DNA from: Methylocapsa acidiphila B2
GTDB taxonomy: Bacteria; Pseudomonadota; Alphaproteobacteria; Rhizobiales; Beijerinckiaceae
NCBI RefSeq assembly: GCF_000427445.1
Contig: NZ_KE386496.1
Coordinates: 1,178,001 to 1,242,000 of the forward strand
DNA length: 64,000 bases
Direction of reading: 5' to 3'
Part shown: positions 1 through 9,859 of the stretch, piece after piece
How positions within the stretch are numbered: position 1 is the stretch's first letter
Layout: the number at the start of each line of letters is the position of its first letter
Position numbers and translations under genes: made by a program
Notes under the pieces: generated by a model
Databases searched by the model: none
What the model was told of the DNA's origin: nothing
Seen by the model: the letters and a program-made list of their open reading frames with translations, nothing else

Positions 1-1
1 C

Positions 2-1228
2 CTGCATATGAAATACAAGCTCCAGAAGGAGCCGGCGCAGGTCCTGGAGATGATCACGACGAGCGTGACGCGGGCGCGCAATCTCGTTGACGACGTCGAA
101 TGGTCGGCCGAAGACGGGACCCGGACGGAAATTGATTTCCTCTGCCGCTGCGTCGACGCCGCGATCAAAGCCGGCGCGACGACGATCAATATTCCCGACA
201 CGGTCGGCTATGCGGTGCCGGACGAATATCAGGCCTTGTTCGAGACGGTGCGGGCGCGCGTCGCCAATTCTGACAAGGCGGTGTTCTCGGTCCATTGCCA
301 TAATGACCTCGGCCTCGCCGTAGCCAATACGCTCGCCGGCATCAAGGGCGGCGCGCGCCAAGTCGAATGCACCATCAACGGGCTCGGCGAAAGGGCCGGC
401 AACGCCGCCATGGAAGAAGTGGTGATGGCCTTGCGTGTGCGCGGCGACGCAATGGCCTATCACACCAACATCGACGCAACGATGTTGACTCGAGCGTCGA
501 AGCTCGTCTCGGCGGTCAGCTCCTTCCCGGTGCAATACAATAAGGCGATCGTCGGGCGGAACGCTTTCGCGCATGAGAGCGGCATCCACCAGGACGGCAT
601 GTTGAAGAATGCGCAGACCTACGAGATCATGACCCCCGAAAGCGTCGGGGTGAGCAAGACCTCGCTCGTCATGGGCAAGCATTCCGGCCGACACGCCTTC
701 AAGGAGAAGCTGAAGGAGCTCGGCTATGAGCTCGGCGACAATGCGCTCGAGGATTCCTTCACGCGGTTCAAGGATCTCGCCGACCGCAAGAAGATCGTTT
801 ATGATGAGGATCTCGTCGCCCTCGTCGATGATGAGATCGTCAATGCGCATGATCGCATCAAGCTCGTCGCCTTGACGGTGATCGCGGGCACCAACGGCCC
901 GCAATCGGCCGCCTTGACGCTCGAGATCGACGGCGAGCGCAAGACCCATCAGGCGACCGGCAATGGTCCGGTGGACGCGATCTTCAACGCCATTCTCGCG
1001 CTGGCGCCGCATCACGCGACGCTTGAGCTGTTCCAGGTTCACGCCGTCACCCATGGGACCGACGCGCAGGCCGAGGTCTCCGTGCGGCTTTCCGAGGACG
1101 GCAAGTCGGTCATCGCGAGAGGCGCCGACCCTGACACCTTGGTCGCCGCAGCGCGGGCCTATATCGCCGCGCTGAACAAGCTCATGGTCAAGCGCGGCCG
1201 GTCGCGGCCTGACGCTTTGGCGGGATGA
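2..1228 (+). CDS. leuA: 2-isopropylmalate synthase, 3' part (5' end outside window)
   Basis: This enzyme condenses acetyl-CoA with 2-oxoisovalerate, the first committed step of leucine synthesis in the cytosol. The frame is already open at base 2 and the visible 408 residues lack the start of the TIM barrel, so the gene is cut by the window edge (family length about 510-560). Visible landmarks are the barrel motif [12 protein letters not shown], the metal-ligand motif [13 protein letters not shown], the HESGIHQDG motif of the subdomain, and a C-terminal LeuA regulatory domain (about the last 130 residues), which is the leucine-feedback site in the family. The internal ATG at base 8 is not the start. 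A lysine tRNA lies 191 bp downstream on the same strand. Identification is firm. Confidence 0.96.
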   Translation: MHMKYKLQKEPAQVLEMITTSVTRARNLVDDVEWSAEDGTRTEIDFLCRCVDAAIKAGATTINIPDTVGYAVPDEYQALFETVRARVANSDKAVFSVHCHNDLGLAVANTLAGIKGGARQVECTINGLGERAGNAAMEEVVMALRVRGDAMAYHTNIDATMLTRASKLVSAVSSFPVQYNKAIVGRNAFAHESGIHQDGMLKNAQTYEIMTPESVGVSKTSLVMGKHSGRHAFKEKLKELGYELGDNALEDSFTRFKDLADRKKIVYDEDLVALVDDEIVNAHDRIKLVALTVIAGTNGPQSAALTLEIDGERKTHQATGNGPVDAIFNAILALAPHHATLELFQVHAVTHGTDAQAEVSVRLSEDGKSVIARGADPDTLVAAARAYIAALNKLMVKRGRSRPDALAG

Positions 1229-1419
1229 CGCGACGACGACAGGAAGCGCTGGACAGGGCGAGGCGCGTTTGCTAGAGGAAGCTCCACTTCGGACGACGCT
1301 TTCTCGCCTTCGAGAAACGAAACGCTGGAGAGCGGTGAACGGCCTCGCTGCGAGGCCCAGGCTTTACTTGGCGGAGCCAATTCAGCGTCTTTCCAGCGCC
1401 TATCGTCGATGATTTTGAT

Positions 1420-1495
<76 letters not shown>

Positions 1496-1735
1496 TCAAA
1501 ATCAATAGGTTAAGCGTCTCTTCTAATTAGCTTTGGAGCCCAGAAACGTACTGCGGGCAGCCCTACGGGTAGCGGTACATCTGACCTTTGCGGTTTCCTT
1601 TGTCGAAAGACTCCTGGCGATCTTGCCGAGCGCAAAGCCGCCGGCGTTGCGGACCGATGCCGGTGAGAGTGACCCCCTAAAAACATATGGACCTTTTGCG
1701 AAAGCTCCCAGAAAATGGGGTTGAGTTAAGCTTTC

Positions 1736-2728
1736 GTGCGAAAGGCAACTGTGCGGATGTTGGATTGGATCACTCGTAAGAAAAAAAGAAGACAGGGGTC
1801 GCCGGCATCCGTGCCAATAAAGGCAGAGTCCAGTCCTCAAGCCTTTTACGAAGAGCAACGTCGCGGTTATGAAGCCTATCTAGCAACATACATGGATGAC
1901 CGCTTTATGCGATCGCCGCGGGTCCTCTCCATAGAGACCTATGTCAAATGCAACGCGACTTGCGAATTCTGCCCCTATCCTACGTCTGATCGGATTGGCC
2001 AGAAACTCGACACCGGCATCATCCACAAGATCATCGACGATATCGCTTCTTCAGACGTCCATCCCGAGTTTTTCATCCCGTCGCGCATTAACGAACCTAT
2101 GTTCGACCATCGGATGTACGCGATTTTTGAATACGTGGCGACGAAGCTTCCTCGCACGCCAATTGGTCATTTCACGAATGGAACGACGCTGAGCAAGGGC
2201 CATATCGAACGCCTATGTTCGACGCCAAATCTCGGTTTTATCAATGTCTCCCTGAATTCCCATGACCCGGCGGAACACCAGCGGCTAATGGGCCTCAGCT
2301 TTGAACTCGTGATAAAAAATTTGAAGGCGCTGCACCACGTTTACGAAGCCCGCAACTTCAAATTTCCAGTCAATCTGACAAGAGTCGGCGATGGAACTAC
2401 CCGAGACACCGACTTTCTACGCTGGTGCAGGTCTGTTTTCCCCCTTTTTCATCCAACGTGCAGACCTCGTTTCGACTGGCTAGGCAAGACCCACTCGATG
2501 GATGTGGGCCGCGCTCCTCCTGGATGCACGCAGTGGTTTGCACTCAATTTCCTTGCGAATGGTCGCGAGGCCCTTTGCTGCATCGATGATGACGGCCGCT
2601 TCGGAACGGGCGACGCTCATCATCAAAACGCGCTTGATGTCTATAACCATCCTATACGGCTGGCTCTGCGGGAAAAAAAACTCAGATCTCTTCACCCCGC
2701 CTGCGCAGCGTGCGACGCATCCATCTGA
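1736..2728 (+). CDS. Radical SAM protein, unknown substrate
   Basis: The protein is about 330 residues. A radical SAM [4Fe-4S] motif CNATCEFC lies near residue 70, followed by a TIM-barrel-like core. The C-terminus carries a cysteine-rich SPASM-like tail (PPGCTQWF, ALCCIDDDGRFGTGD, CAACDASI) that probably binds an auxiliary cluster. Family members act on peptides, sugars or cofactors; the substrate here cannot be read from sequence. The start is uncertain: GTG at 1736, GTG at 1751 or ATG at 1757, none with a strong ribosome site. Base composition is visibly poorer in GC than leuA, and the gene sits between a tRNA and an integrase remnant, so acquisition by transfer is plausible. No precursor peptide gene was recognised nearby. 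Confidence 0.8.
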   Translation: MRKATVRMLDWITRKKKRRQGSPASVPIKAESSPQAFYEEQRRGYEAYLATYMDDRFMRSPRVLSIETYVKCNATCEFCPYPTSDRIGQKLDTGIIHKIIDDIASSDVHPEFFIPSRINEPMFDHRMYAIFEYVATKLPRTPIGHFTNGTTLSKGHIERLCSTPNLGFINVSLNSHDPAEHQRLMGLSFELVIKNLKALHHVYEARNFKFPVNLTRVGDGTTRDTDFLRWCRSVFPLFHPTCRPRFDWLGKTHSMDVGRAPPGCTQWFALNFLANGREALCCIDDDGRFGTGDAHHQNALDVYNHPIRLALREKKLRSLHPACAACDASI

Positions 2729-2803
2729 CGCGTCGCCACCCTGCGCAGCCCATCAAGAGCCTAGATGGCTCAAGTCTTGAACCCGATGACGACGGATCGC
2801 CGA

Positions 2804-3085
2804 TTAGGGTTCAGTACTTCGACGAGATGGAGCGCCCTGCCCCTCGTGCAATTTGACCAATTTGTCGATGGGGTTGTCGGCGATCTCGCGGCGATGCGCG
2901 AGATAGTGCTTCAGGATCGTCTGAATGCTCTGCACGGAATGGCCGCGGTGAGCTGGCGATCAATATGGGTGCAGCCGGCCGCGCAAGCCAGGTGAGGGAT
3001 GTATGTATCGCGGAGGTCCCGGTCGCGAGCGTCGGCGAGGCTTGCAAGCTCTTTGGCGGCGGTGGCGCGTTTGTTGCTTTCTCTA
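2804..3085 (-). pseudogene. Tyrosine recombinase (phage integrase) C-terminal remnant
   Basis: Two overlapping minus-strand frames give the two halves of an integrase catalytic tail. One reads LRDTYIPHLACAAGCTHID, matching the LRDT...AGC region after the catalytic HxxR. The other reads RGHSVQSIQTILKHYLA, matching the TGHS...ILxHYL block with the nucleophile tyrosine, and continues to DNPIDKLVKL before a stop at 2804-2806. A frameshift between them, a TGA just ahead of the second block and absence of the N-terminal domain show the gene is dead. Its position downstream of tRNA-Lys suggests an old tRNA-borne integrative element. The assignment rests on motif recognition, not on a search. Confidence 0.7.
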
Positions 3086-3163
3086 TGGCGTATTTATTGC
3101 TTGAAAAACCCGTCAACAGTCGAGCTTGGCGGCTTTCGCGGCCGCGCATTGGAGAAGGAAAAA

Positions 3164-3367
3164 ATGAGCTTGCAAGACGGCGAGGAAGTTATTTTGACGA
3201 AATTGCCGAGCGGCAAATGGGCCCCTCTGCTCCGGTTGAACGGCCACGAAGAGCCCTTCAGCTTGGGACGTGAATTCAAAACCGAAGAAATCGCCGAAGG
3301 ATGGCTCGACACGACCGAGGCCAATAATCTGATCGATCAGTTCGTCACGAAATATCGCAAGGCCTGA
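3164..3367 (+). CDS. Small hypothetical protein (67 aa)
   Basis: I do not recognise this protein. The ATG at 3164 is preceded by a good ribosome site (GGAGAAGG, 3151-3158), which is why I choose it over upstream starts in the same frame. The product starts MSLQDGEEVILTKLPSGKWA and is acidic, without a signal peptide or membrane segment. Codon use looks like host coding sequence. It follows the decayed integrase on the opposite strand and may belong to the same acquired segment or mark the return to core DNA. Confidence 0.65.
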   Translation: MSLQDGEEVILTKLPSGKWAPLLRLNGHEEPFSLGREFKTEEIAEGWLDTTEANNLIDQFVTKYRKA

Positions 3368-3690
3368 CTTTCGCGGTCCTCGTCGGAATAAGGAGGTTTC
3401 ATTGGACCTCCTTCGCATCTTCCCGCGAGGCCGCGACTCGACTGGTTCGCACCCTCGACATTGCAGATGAGCCGACAATGAGGCTTATCGGCCCGACGCA
3501 GGGCGAAATCACGACAGTTCGACCGGGCGATTTAGTCCGGTTCGGAGCGATCCCGACAAACCTAAATCGGTCGACGTCCGCTCGCCGACGCGCGCGTCTC
3601 ATGTCGTTCAGAGCGACGATTAAGTCTGACCGAGGAACGCGCCGTCGCCAATGCGCAAAGCAGCGACCAGGATGGCGGGCTCACTCAAAA
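3368..3690. other. Intergenic stretch, no convincing gene
   Basis: Open frames here (for example 3478-3756 forward and 3399-3602 reverse) have no recognisable motif, no ribosome site and a composition expected of chance frames in GC-rich DNA. A short GGAGG tract lies near 3391-3414 (AAGGAGG followed by a second GGACCTCC copy forming a small hairpin), which might terminate the small gene ending at 3367. Confidence 0.4.
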
Positions 3691-4656
3691 TCAAGAGCGC
3701 CCTTCGACAATATATTTCACGACGAAGGGCGCGACATCGTCGCGCGGCGGATTTGACGCGCGCGCGCAATTTAGCTCGATATGAGTCAGATTGCTCATCG
3801 ACGCGAGGACCACGCCATCCGGATTATTGGCGAAAGCATAGTCGAGCAGCAGTTCGTTCACGAGATAAGGCGGCCCGTAGCCCAATTGAGACGCTAGCGC
3901 CGCCAAGCGGCCTCCGTCCGAACCGAGAAGACGCAGAACGCGGTCGAAGACGCCGCCGCCAAATATGCCATGGGTCACAAAAGTCGGGCGCGCGCCTCCG
4001 GCGATCGCGGCTCGGAGACGATCCGCAGCCTGCTCGAATGGACTGTCTCTGAATTGCGCGATCTGAAAGAGATCGGATGCCGCCGCGCCGGCGACGATCG
4101 CCTCGGGCGCCCCGGAGATGGCGACTGCGCGCGCATAGCCCTTGTCGAGAATGCGCCGCAGGGCCTTCTGCATGGCGTCGCTGACGCAGTCCTCAGGGCT
4201 CGGATCATCCAGAACCAGAACGTCTACATGATCGGTCCGCAACCGGGCCAGGCTCTCGGCGAGCGAAGCCTCGATCTCATCCGCTTCGAGCGGTGGACGC
4301 AAGGACGCCGTTCTGGTCAAAGGGAATTCGCCCAAAAACTCCGGGAACAATCTGGCCAAGCGGCGAGCCAAGGGCCGCAGCAGCCGCGCGGCAGGTGAGA
4401 TACTCACCAGACGCCGTCCAATCTTAAGCGAAAGAACGACCCGGTCCCGCCTTCCGATCAAAAACCGCCCCAATATGGCCTCGGCCTCTCCGTCGCCATA
4501 TTCGGGCGCGACGTCAAACCAGTCGACTCCGCGCTCAAAGGCCGCCGCCAGCGCGCGCCGACCTTGCGCTTCCGAGACTCGCGACCCGAGCGAAGCGCAA
4601 CCGAAGCCAAGCGTCGAGACCTTTCGGCCAAGCCCCGGGCATTCGACAGTTCTCAT
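3691..4656 (-). CDS. Aldo/keto reductase family oxidoreductase
   Basis: The predicted enzyme is an NADPH-dependent reductase of the AKR fold (321 residues). The barrel catalytic residues are visible as Asp48 and Tyr53 (WFDVAPEYGDGEAE) and Lys78 (VVLSLKIGR). The fourth tetrad position, normally His, sits in VDVLVLDDPSPED, where an Asp replaces it, so activity may differ from classic members. The start ATG is preceded by AGAGGTG. It lies upstream of, and on the same strand as, nothing obvious; the next gene leftwards is on the opposite strand. In the polysaccharide context it might reduce a sugar intermediate, but that is only inference. Confidence 0.85.
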   Translation of the reverse strand: MRTVECPGLGRKVSTLGFGCASLGSRVSEAQGRRALAAAFERGVDWFDVAPEYGDGEAEAILGRFLIGRRDRVVLSLKIGRRLVSISPAARLLRPLARRLARLFPEFLGEFPLTRTASLRPPLEADEIEASLAESLARLRTDHVDVLVLDDPSPEDCVSDAMQKALRRILDKGYARAVAISGAPEAIVAGAAASDLFQIAQFRDSPFEQAADRLRAAIAGGARPTFVTHGIFGGGVFDRVLRLLGSDGGRLAALASQLGYGPPYLVNELLLDYAFANNPDGVVLASMSNLTHIELNCARASNPPRDDVAPFVVKYIVEGRS

Positions 4657-4935
4657 GCGAACACCTCTGTTCTACGAAGCGACGCTCTTTTTGTTCTTCC
4701 GCGAAGCAACGGCCTTTTTGTCATCGTACAAGCGAGAAACGAAAAAGGAAAAGCAGAATCCGAATGGCTCGCCCACCTGACGTGGCCCACGCGCGCCGAC
4801 GCGGACCATATGCCGCGTCTTACGAACCAATCCGATGCGTCGGGAGCGCGACACGACGGCAAGGGCCAAAGCGCCGCGCGGGGACCAAGCGGCGAAAGCA
4901 TGTCGATTGAAAATGGCGGTCTCAGATGAAAAATA

Positions 4936-5517
4936 TCAGCCGCGATCAGGGATGGGAAAACGGATTTTGCGTTGCTTGATCTCACGCGCGGGATTGCCGG
5001 CGTAGACCGTCCAAGCCGCAAGGTCGCGGAAGACGCAGCCGCGCGCTCCCAGAACGGCGCCCTCGCCGATCGTCACTCCAGGACCGACGAAACATTCCGC
5101 GGCGACCCAGGCGCGCGGGCCAATGACGATCGGTCGGGCGACCGTCTGGAAATTGACGTCCTCTATGTCATGCCCGGCCGTGCAAAGATGGCTTCCCTGA
5201 GACACGATCGCATATTCGCGCAAAGTGATCTTTTCGACGCAATAAGCGTTCGCATGAGGCCCGAGCAAGGCGTGTCGCTCAAGCTCCAAATGCGGCGGAT
5301 ACCATATGGTGACGCTGCTGTAGACAAACGAGTCGGGCGCGACCTTCGCGCCGAAAAGGCGGAGCAGAAAAAGTCTCCAGCGGTTGAAAAAAGGCGGCGT
5401 CCAGGAGGCGAGAAGCGCCCAGGTCAGGATCCAGGCCGCGCGAAAGGCGCGATTGGCGAGCGAGTAAGTCGGCCCGCCTTCGGTCGGCTTGGTCAGGCTC
5501 GCGTCGAGTATTTCCAT
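4936..5517 (-). CDS. WcaF-like hexapeptide acetyltransferase
   Basis: This 193-residue protein has the left-handed beta-helix repeat pattern of acyltransferases, with hexapeptide units such as VIGPRAWVAAECFVGPGV and IGEGAVLGARG, the acetyl-CoA channel residue region STAGHD-like (LCTAGHDIED), and the C-terminal AGNPAREIK motif. It resembles colanic-acid type O-acetyltransferases (WcaF group), which decorate exopolysaccharide sugars with acetyl groups in the cytosol. It begins 4 bp after the stop of the upstream glycosyltransferase on the same strand, so the two are almost certainly one transcript. The specific sugar acceptor is unknown. Confidence 0.87.
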   Translation of the reverse strand: MEILDASLTKPTEGGPTYSLANRAFRAAWILTWALLASWTPPFFNRWRLFLLRLFGAKVAPDSFVYSSVTIWYPPHLELERHALLGPHANAYCVEKITLREYAIVSQGSHLCTAGHDIEDVNFQTVARPIVIGPRAWVAAECFVGPGVTIGEGAVLGARGCVFRDLAAWTVYAGNPAREIKQRKIRFPIPDRG

Positions 5518-5521
5518 CGTC

Positions 5522-6706
5522 TCAACTCGTTCTCAAGATTTCGATGAGTTTTGGGGCGAAGGCGCCGATGTCGAATTTCTCGACGAAGCCTTGCCGCGCG
5601 CGTTGGCCCATGGCCGCCCGCTCCTCGGCCGAAAGCGCCAGGAACCGCTCCAGCAGGCGGATGATCCCGGCCCGATCGTCGCGCTCGACGAACCCCGCAG
5701 CGCTCTCGTCCACCTCACGCCAAGTCGCCACCTTGGTCGTCGTCAGGACCGGCTTGCCGCAGGCCATCGCCTCCGCCACCACGATCCCGAAATTCTCCTG
5801 ATGCGACGGCAAAACAAAGGCCCGGGTCGCGTGAAACGCGCCCCATTTCAGATCGCCCTTCAGCATGCCCGGCCAATGCACCCGATCCGAAATCCCCCGC
5901 GCCGCCGCCAGATCCTGAAGCTTTTGCCCCCAGCCGACCGAATCCGGCCCCGCCATCACGAGGTCGAGCCCGGGCTCGCGCGCCGCAACCTCGGCGAAGG
6001 CCTCGATCAGAAGATCGCAGCCTTTCTTCGGATGGATCCGGCTCAGGAAAAGAAGAAAATCCCGCTCGCCCAGGCGCGGAAGCAGGCTGCGGAACTGCGC
6101 CGCCTGCGCCGCCGGATCGCCCGCGACGTCGATGATCCCGTAAGGCGCCACTTGATCGCGTCCCCGATAGGGCCAAAACGAATGGCGCGCCAGCTGCCGC
6201 TCCTCCTCCGTCACGAACATCACCCGCGCGGCGTTGGCGATCAGCGGGCCTTCGCTGAACCACCATAAAACCTGCTTCGCCAGGCGCTTCACCGGCTGGA
6301 TCTTGTTGAAATAAGGGTCGAGCATCCCATGCGGATAGACGAAATAGCGTGCGTCCAGCTTGGATAGCGCCCGCCACGCCCCGAAGGACGAGTAGTTCCA
6401 CAGCCCGTTCACGACGATCGCGTCATAGCGCCGCGCGTTCTCCCGCAGCCAGGGCACGAAATGCGGCGTGTAGCCGTAGCGAAGCCAGGGTAGCCGCTTG
6501 CGCCATTTGGGATAAGAGCGATGCGCGATCCCCATCGGATGGACCGGCAGCGGACAAGACTTCACCCAAGGATCGTCCGGCGAATCCAAAGACAGGATCT
6601 CCCGATCGCACCCCTGCTCCCGCAAAATCCCCGCCGAGGTCATGATCCCCTCAATCGGGCCGCCGAATTCAGGGTTAACTGTCAATATCACATGCAATAT
6701 AATCAT
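5522..6706 (-). CDS. Glycosyltransferase family 4
   Basis: The 394-residue protein has the GT-B two-domain layout. The N-terminus shows the GGPIEG loop typical of GT4 acceptor domains, and the C-terminal donor domain carries FLSRIHPKKGCDLLIEAF and the E-x7-E motif in ENFGIVVAEAMACGKPVL, which binds the nucleotide-sugar. It probably adds one sugar to a lipid-linked repeat unit at the inner face of the membrane. It is first gene of a two-gene unit with the acetyltransferase. A 600-bp non-coding stretch with AT-rich blocks upstream (6707-7312) should hold its promoter. Confidence 0.93.
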   Translation of the reverse strand: MIILHVILTVNPEFGGPIEGIMTSAGILREQGCDREILSLDSPDDPWVKSCPLPVHPMGIAHRSYPKWRKRLPWLRYGYTPHFVPWLRENARRYDAIVVNGLWNYSSFGAWRALSKLDARYFVYPHGMLDPYFNKIQPVKRLAKQVLWWFSEGPLIANAARVMFVTEEERQLARHSFWPYRGRDQVAPYGIIDVAGDPAAQAAQFRSLLPRLGERDFLLFLSRIHPKKGCDLLIEAFAEVAAREPGLDLVMAGPDSVGWGQKLQDLAAARGISDRVHWPGMLKGDLKWGAFHATRAFVLPSHQENFGIVVAEAMACGKPVLTTTKVATWREVDESAAGFVERDDRAGIIRLLERFLALSAEERAAMGQRARQGFVEKFDIGAFAPKLIEILRTS

Positions 6707-7312
6707 CGAACTTCGAGGCTCATCCGTAGCAGGGTTCCAGGAGACGCCGATGAAGCCTTCGCTCGTCTCCCATTCAAGCTTATCAAGTTCATTTGAGCGC
6801 GCTCAAGACGGCTCCTGAGGATCAACGCCGCGCCGACTCGCCTCTCTCCTTGCTGCGTCAAGGGGATATGAATTACGCCGCTCAAATTACAACAATTTGA
6901 TCCGAAAAAGGAAGCGTCACCCGTAAGTCCGGCAATTTAATTATATCTATATGGCGGATCCATCGAATTTTTCGTATTTTGAACTATTCAACGCTGACAT
7001 TTCCGCCACAAAACTTCGTCACTCTTGCTTCCATCAGCAGGTCCCGAATAGGCATAGACACGCAGCGTGTCACTGTCATTTCACGGCCCGGATCAATGGA
7101 TTCGTTCAACGGCGGCGGACCACAGCGCATCCTATTCGTCGGATAATCGGGTTTCCCGAGGACAATGATGTTTCCGATGGTCTCACCGAGGTTTCGCTCC
7201 GGCCGCCCTGAAACGGGCCGGGCGGCGCTGCGAGATCGGCCTGCGGCCATCGGCGCTGCGGGCGAGGATCGGCGTTGCAATGTTTCTCTCTGCGCGGACA
7301 TAGGAAACAACC
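6707..7312. other. Divergent intergenic region, probable promoters
   Basis: No gene is supported. The stretch separates the leftward glycosyltransferase unit from the rightward hydrolase and polymerase genes, so it should hold promoters for both. It contains markedly AT-rich blocks (about 6885-7020) and a GC-rich inverted repeat around 7200-7225 (GGCCGCCC...GGGCCGGGCGGC) that could form a hairpin. Small open frames show no motif or ribosome site. Confidence 0.5.
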
Positions 7313-8224
7313 ATGGATTTCGGCCGAGGCCTAATATCAAGCTTGAGGCTTTCGAGCTTCGTTCTCATCGCGGCCTTTTCCGGCGGCGCGGCGCCCTCGC
7401 CCGCCGCTCCGTCCAGCGGCGGCGCCTGCATTTGGGCGCTCGGCGACAGCTTGACTTTGGGATACCAGGTTGAGCTCGCGAAAATACTCCCTGACAGGCG
7501 CGTCGTCGGAGGCGGCTTCGGCGCGCAGACCTCCACTCAAATCGCCGCGCGCGCCGGCGCCATAAAGACACACGCCACCATCGCCGGCGGCCGCATTTCG
7601 GCCACCGGCCCCTCGACAGTGACGACGATCGCGCCGCGCGTGATCTCGAGCTCCGCCAAGTCCGACGAGATCGCGGGCGCGCTCGCCGGCAGGCCCGGCA
7701 AGTTGACTCGCGACGCCGCCGATAGCTATTTATTCTGGCCTGCTCCGATGGAAAGCGACTCCGAGGCGCCTCCGAACAGCGATTTTATTCCGGACACGCG
7801 CGACGCCCGAGATTGCGTGCTTATTCTTTGGGCCGGTCAGAATAACATGCCGGCCTTGGCTCAAGTCCTGGCGGATACGGACGCGATCCTTGCGCCCTAT
7901 GTGCGCGGAAAGAAGCCGTTTCTCGTCATAGGCGCGCTCAATTCCGAAAGGGAAATCGACGGCTCCCCGATGTTCCGCTTGAAAATGCAGCTGAGCCAAA
8001 CCTTGGCGCAGAGATATGGGAACAATTACATAGATATCCGCGGCTATCTCGTGAGCCGGGCCTTGCAGGACCTCAATCTGCCCGCCGATCCAGGCGATCA
8101 GGCGGATGTCGCGAATGGGGTTGTTCCTCGCGCTCTTCGGCGCGACGGACTTCACCCGAACGAGAGCGGAAACCGCGCGATCGCACGCTATCTTGCAGCA
8201 GCGATCAAGGAACGAGGCTGGTAG
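7313..8224 (+). CDS. Secreted SGNH/GDSL-family hydrolase
   Basis: The 303-residue product starts with a signal-like hydrophobic segment (residues about 8-30) and is probably exported. SGNH blocks are visible: GDSLT (block I, nucleophile Ser), GQNN (block III, Asn oxyanion residue) and DGLHPN (block V, Asp and His). Such enzymes remove acetyl or acyl groups from polysaccharides. A long insertion between blocks I and III is unlike small SGNH esterases. AGGAAA sits 6 bp ahead of the ATG. Located just before the polymerase-like gene, it may trim or deacetylate the same polymer that the leftward acetyltransferase modifies; this is inference. Confidence 0.85.
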   Translation: MDFGRGLISSLRLSSFVLIAAFSGGAAPSPAAPSSGGACIWALGDSLTLGYQVELAKILPDRRVVGGGFGAQTSTQIAARAGAIKTHATIAGGRISATGPSTVTTIAPRVISSSAKSDEIAGALAGRPGKLTRDAADSYLFWPAPMESDSEAPPNSDFIPDTRDARDCVLILWAGQNNMPALAQVLADTDAILAPYVRGKKPFLVIGALNSEREIDGSPMFRLKMQLSQTLAQRYGNNYIDIRGYLVSRALQDLNLPADPGDQADVANGVVPRALRRDGLHPNESGNRAIARYLAAAIKERGW

Positions 8225-8338
8225 TCGAAGCGCGATGACGCTGTCGCCGGGCGGGGCGAGGCGGTTTTTTTTCGGAGGAGCATCGCTGCTGGGGCGACGC
8301 TCGGACGAACAATGGATTTGAACGGACGAGGAAATTCA

Positions 8339-9859
8339 ATGGCAAGCAGCGCCGTCGACCGAATCGATTTGACCGACACGAAAGTGCCGATCGGGATTCC
8401 CCTCGCTGCGATTTTCGTGTTTGGCGTGGTCCAGCTCGCATTGGGGACCGATCCACTGATCATGGCGCTCTGCGCTATCTCGATCGCCGCTCCCCTGCTT
8501 CCCCTGCACCTCTATGGCCGCGATCTTTATTCGATGATCGGGATCATGTTCAGCTTGCGCTATGTCGGCGTGGCGCTGATCGCGAAGACGTTTCTGGGAC
8601 AAACGCTCGAATCGCATTTATTCGACGCCTACACGGCCTTCGGCCTCACCGCGCTTTTAATGTGCGTTATTACCGCGTTGCTTTTGATCGCCCGAGCTTT
8701 GGACGCCAGCAAGGTTCTGTTCGATTTTTCAATGGATCTTCCAAGCTTGCGCCGTTTGGCGCTTGTTTGCTTCGCCATCGGCGCCCCGGCCGAGATCGTC
8801 GCTGGCGTCGGCATGCAAGGCGTCGGCGAGACCAGTTCCGGCGCCATTTTTCCGCTGGCCGCCTCGATCGGGGACCTCCTCTATCTCGGACTGATCGCAG
8901 AAGCGATCCATGGCATCAAGAAATCCGAGGGACGCAGCTTTCTCGGCCTTCCCTTGGCCGCCATGGCTCTTTTCGTGCTCATGATGGCGCTCGCCTTCAA
9001 CAGGAGAGAATTTTTTCTCAGCAGCCTGATTGGCGTCATCGCGACAGCCTTTATCTATCGCGCGCTGCGGCTTCGGCATATCGTGCTGGGCTTGGCTTTC
9101 GCGGCTTTCTTCATGAGCTTCATGACCCCTATTACTCTGTACCTCAGGACGCAACGGGAAGGCATGGACAAAGTCCAATTCATGATGCTCGCCAAGGACA
9201 CGGTTGTTAGAGCAATCACCGAGCCCGGCTACTTCGATCTCATTTCGGAGACAGTGGAAAACTCCTCTATCGCCGACATCAAGAGCGACTCCCTCTACGA
9301 CTATTACCAGAACAATTCAAACGTTCTGAATCGCCTTTCCTTCATCGCCTTGCTCGACTCGATCGCTTATCCCGCCAAATCGCGAAATCCGATCGGGATG
9401 GAGGACATCACCCATGCGCTAGGCAATAATGCCCCTGGCTTCCTCGGATTTGAAAAGACCTCATCGCTCTATGGCATGGGCGACTGGCTCAACTGGCATA
9501 TGGACATAGGGCATATCGGCCAAATCTCCTTCCTGATATTCGGCCTTCCTATGGAGGGCCTAGTCTCTTGGGGTATAATTGGATTTGTCGCCTACCCTTT
9601 TATTTTCCTTTTGCCGATTGTCTTGGTCAGCGGACGGATTTCGAGTCTTAGACTGCCGCTTCCGACCAGCATTTTTATCTTCGCTTCTCTGCAGCATGGC
9701 CTTGTGGAAGCTACGTCCGACGGCTTTATTTCGATGATCACCAGAGGCTTGCCCGTCTTGGCCGTCAGTCTGCTCATGGTCCAAAAGGCCATGGGCGTCG
9801 GCGCCGGAGCCAAAACCAAGTCCGCGTCCGGAAACGCCTTCACCACGCATCAGACATAA
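8339..9859 (+). CDS. Polytopic membrane protein, probable polysaccharide polymerase (Wzy-like)
   Basis: The 506-residue protein has roughly 10-12 hydrophobic segments with one large loop (about residues 285-380) rich in polar residues, the topology of O-antigen/exopolysaccharide polymerases that join repeat units in the periplasm. There is no conserved catalytic motif to prove it. The ATG at 8339 has GAGGAAA six bases upstream, whereas the earlier in-frame ATG at 8312 has none, so I take 8339. It is flanked by glycosyltransferases and modification genes, which supports the role. An unrelated integral membrane function cannot be excluded. Confidence 0.7.
   Translation: MASSAVDRIDLTDTKVPIGIPLAAIFVFGVVQLALGTDPLIMALCAISIAAPLLPLHLYGRDLYSMIGIMFSLRYVGVALIAKTFLGQTLESHLFDAYTAFGLTALLMCVITALLLIARALDASKVLFDFSMDLPSLRRLALVCFAIGAPAEIVAGVGMQGVGETSSGAIFPLAASIGDLLYLGLIAEAIHGIKKSEGRSFLGLPLAAMALFVLMMALAFNRREFFLSSLIGVIATAFIYRALRLRHIVLGLAFAAFFMSFMTPITLYLRTQREGMDKVQFMMLAKDTVVRAITEPGYFDLISETVENSSIADIKSDSLYDYYQNNSNVLNRLSFIALLDSIAYPAKSRNPIGMEDITHALGNNAPGFLGFEKTSSLYGMGDWLNWHMDIGHIGQISFLIFGLPMEGLVSWGIIGFVAYPFIFLLPIVLVSGRISSLRLPLPTSIFIFASLQHGLVEATSDGFISMITRGLPVLAVSLLMVQKAMGVGAGAKTKSASGNAFTTHQT

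Noticed and set aside
3478-3756. Forward 92-codon frame between the small gene and the reductase
   Set aside because: No ribosome site or motif, and it runs into the reductase coding region on the other strand.
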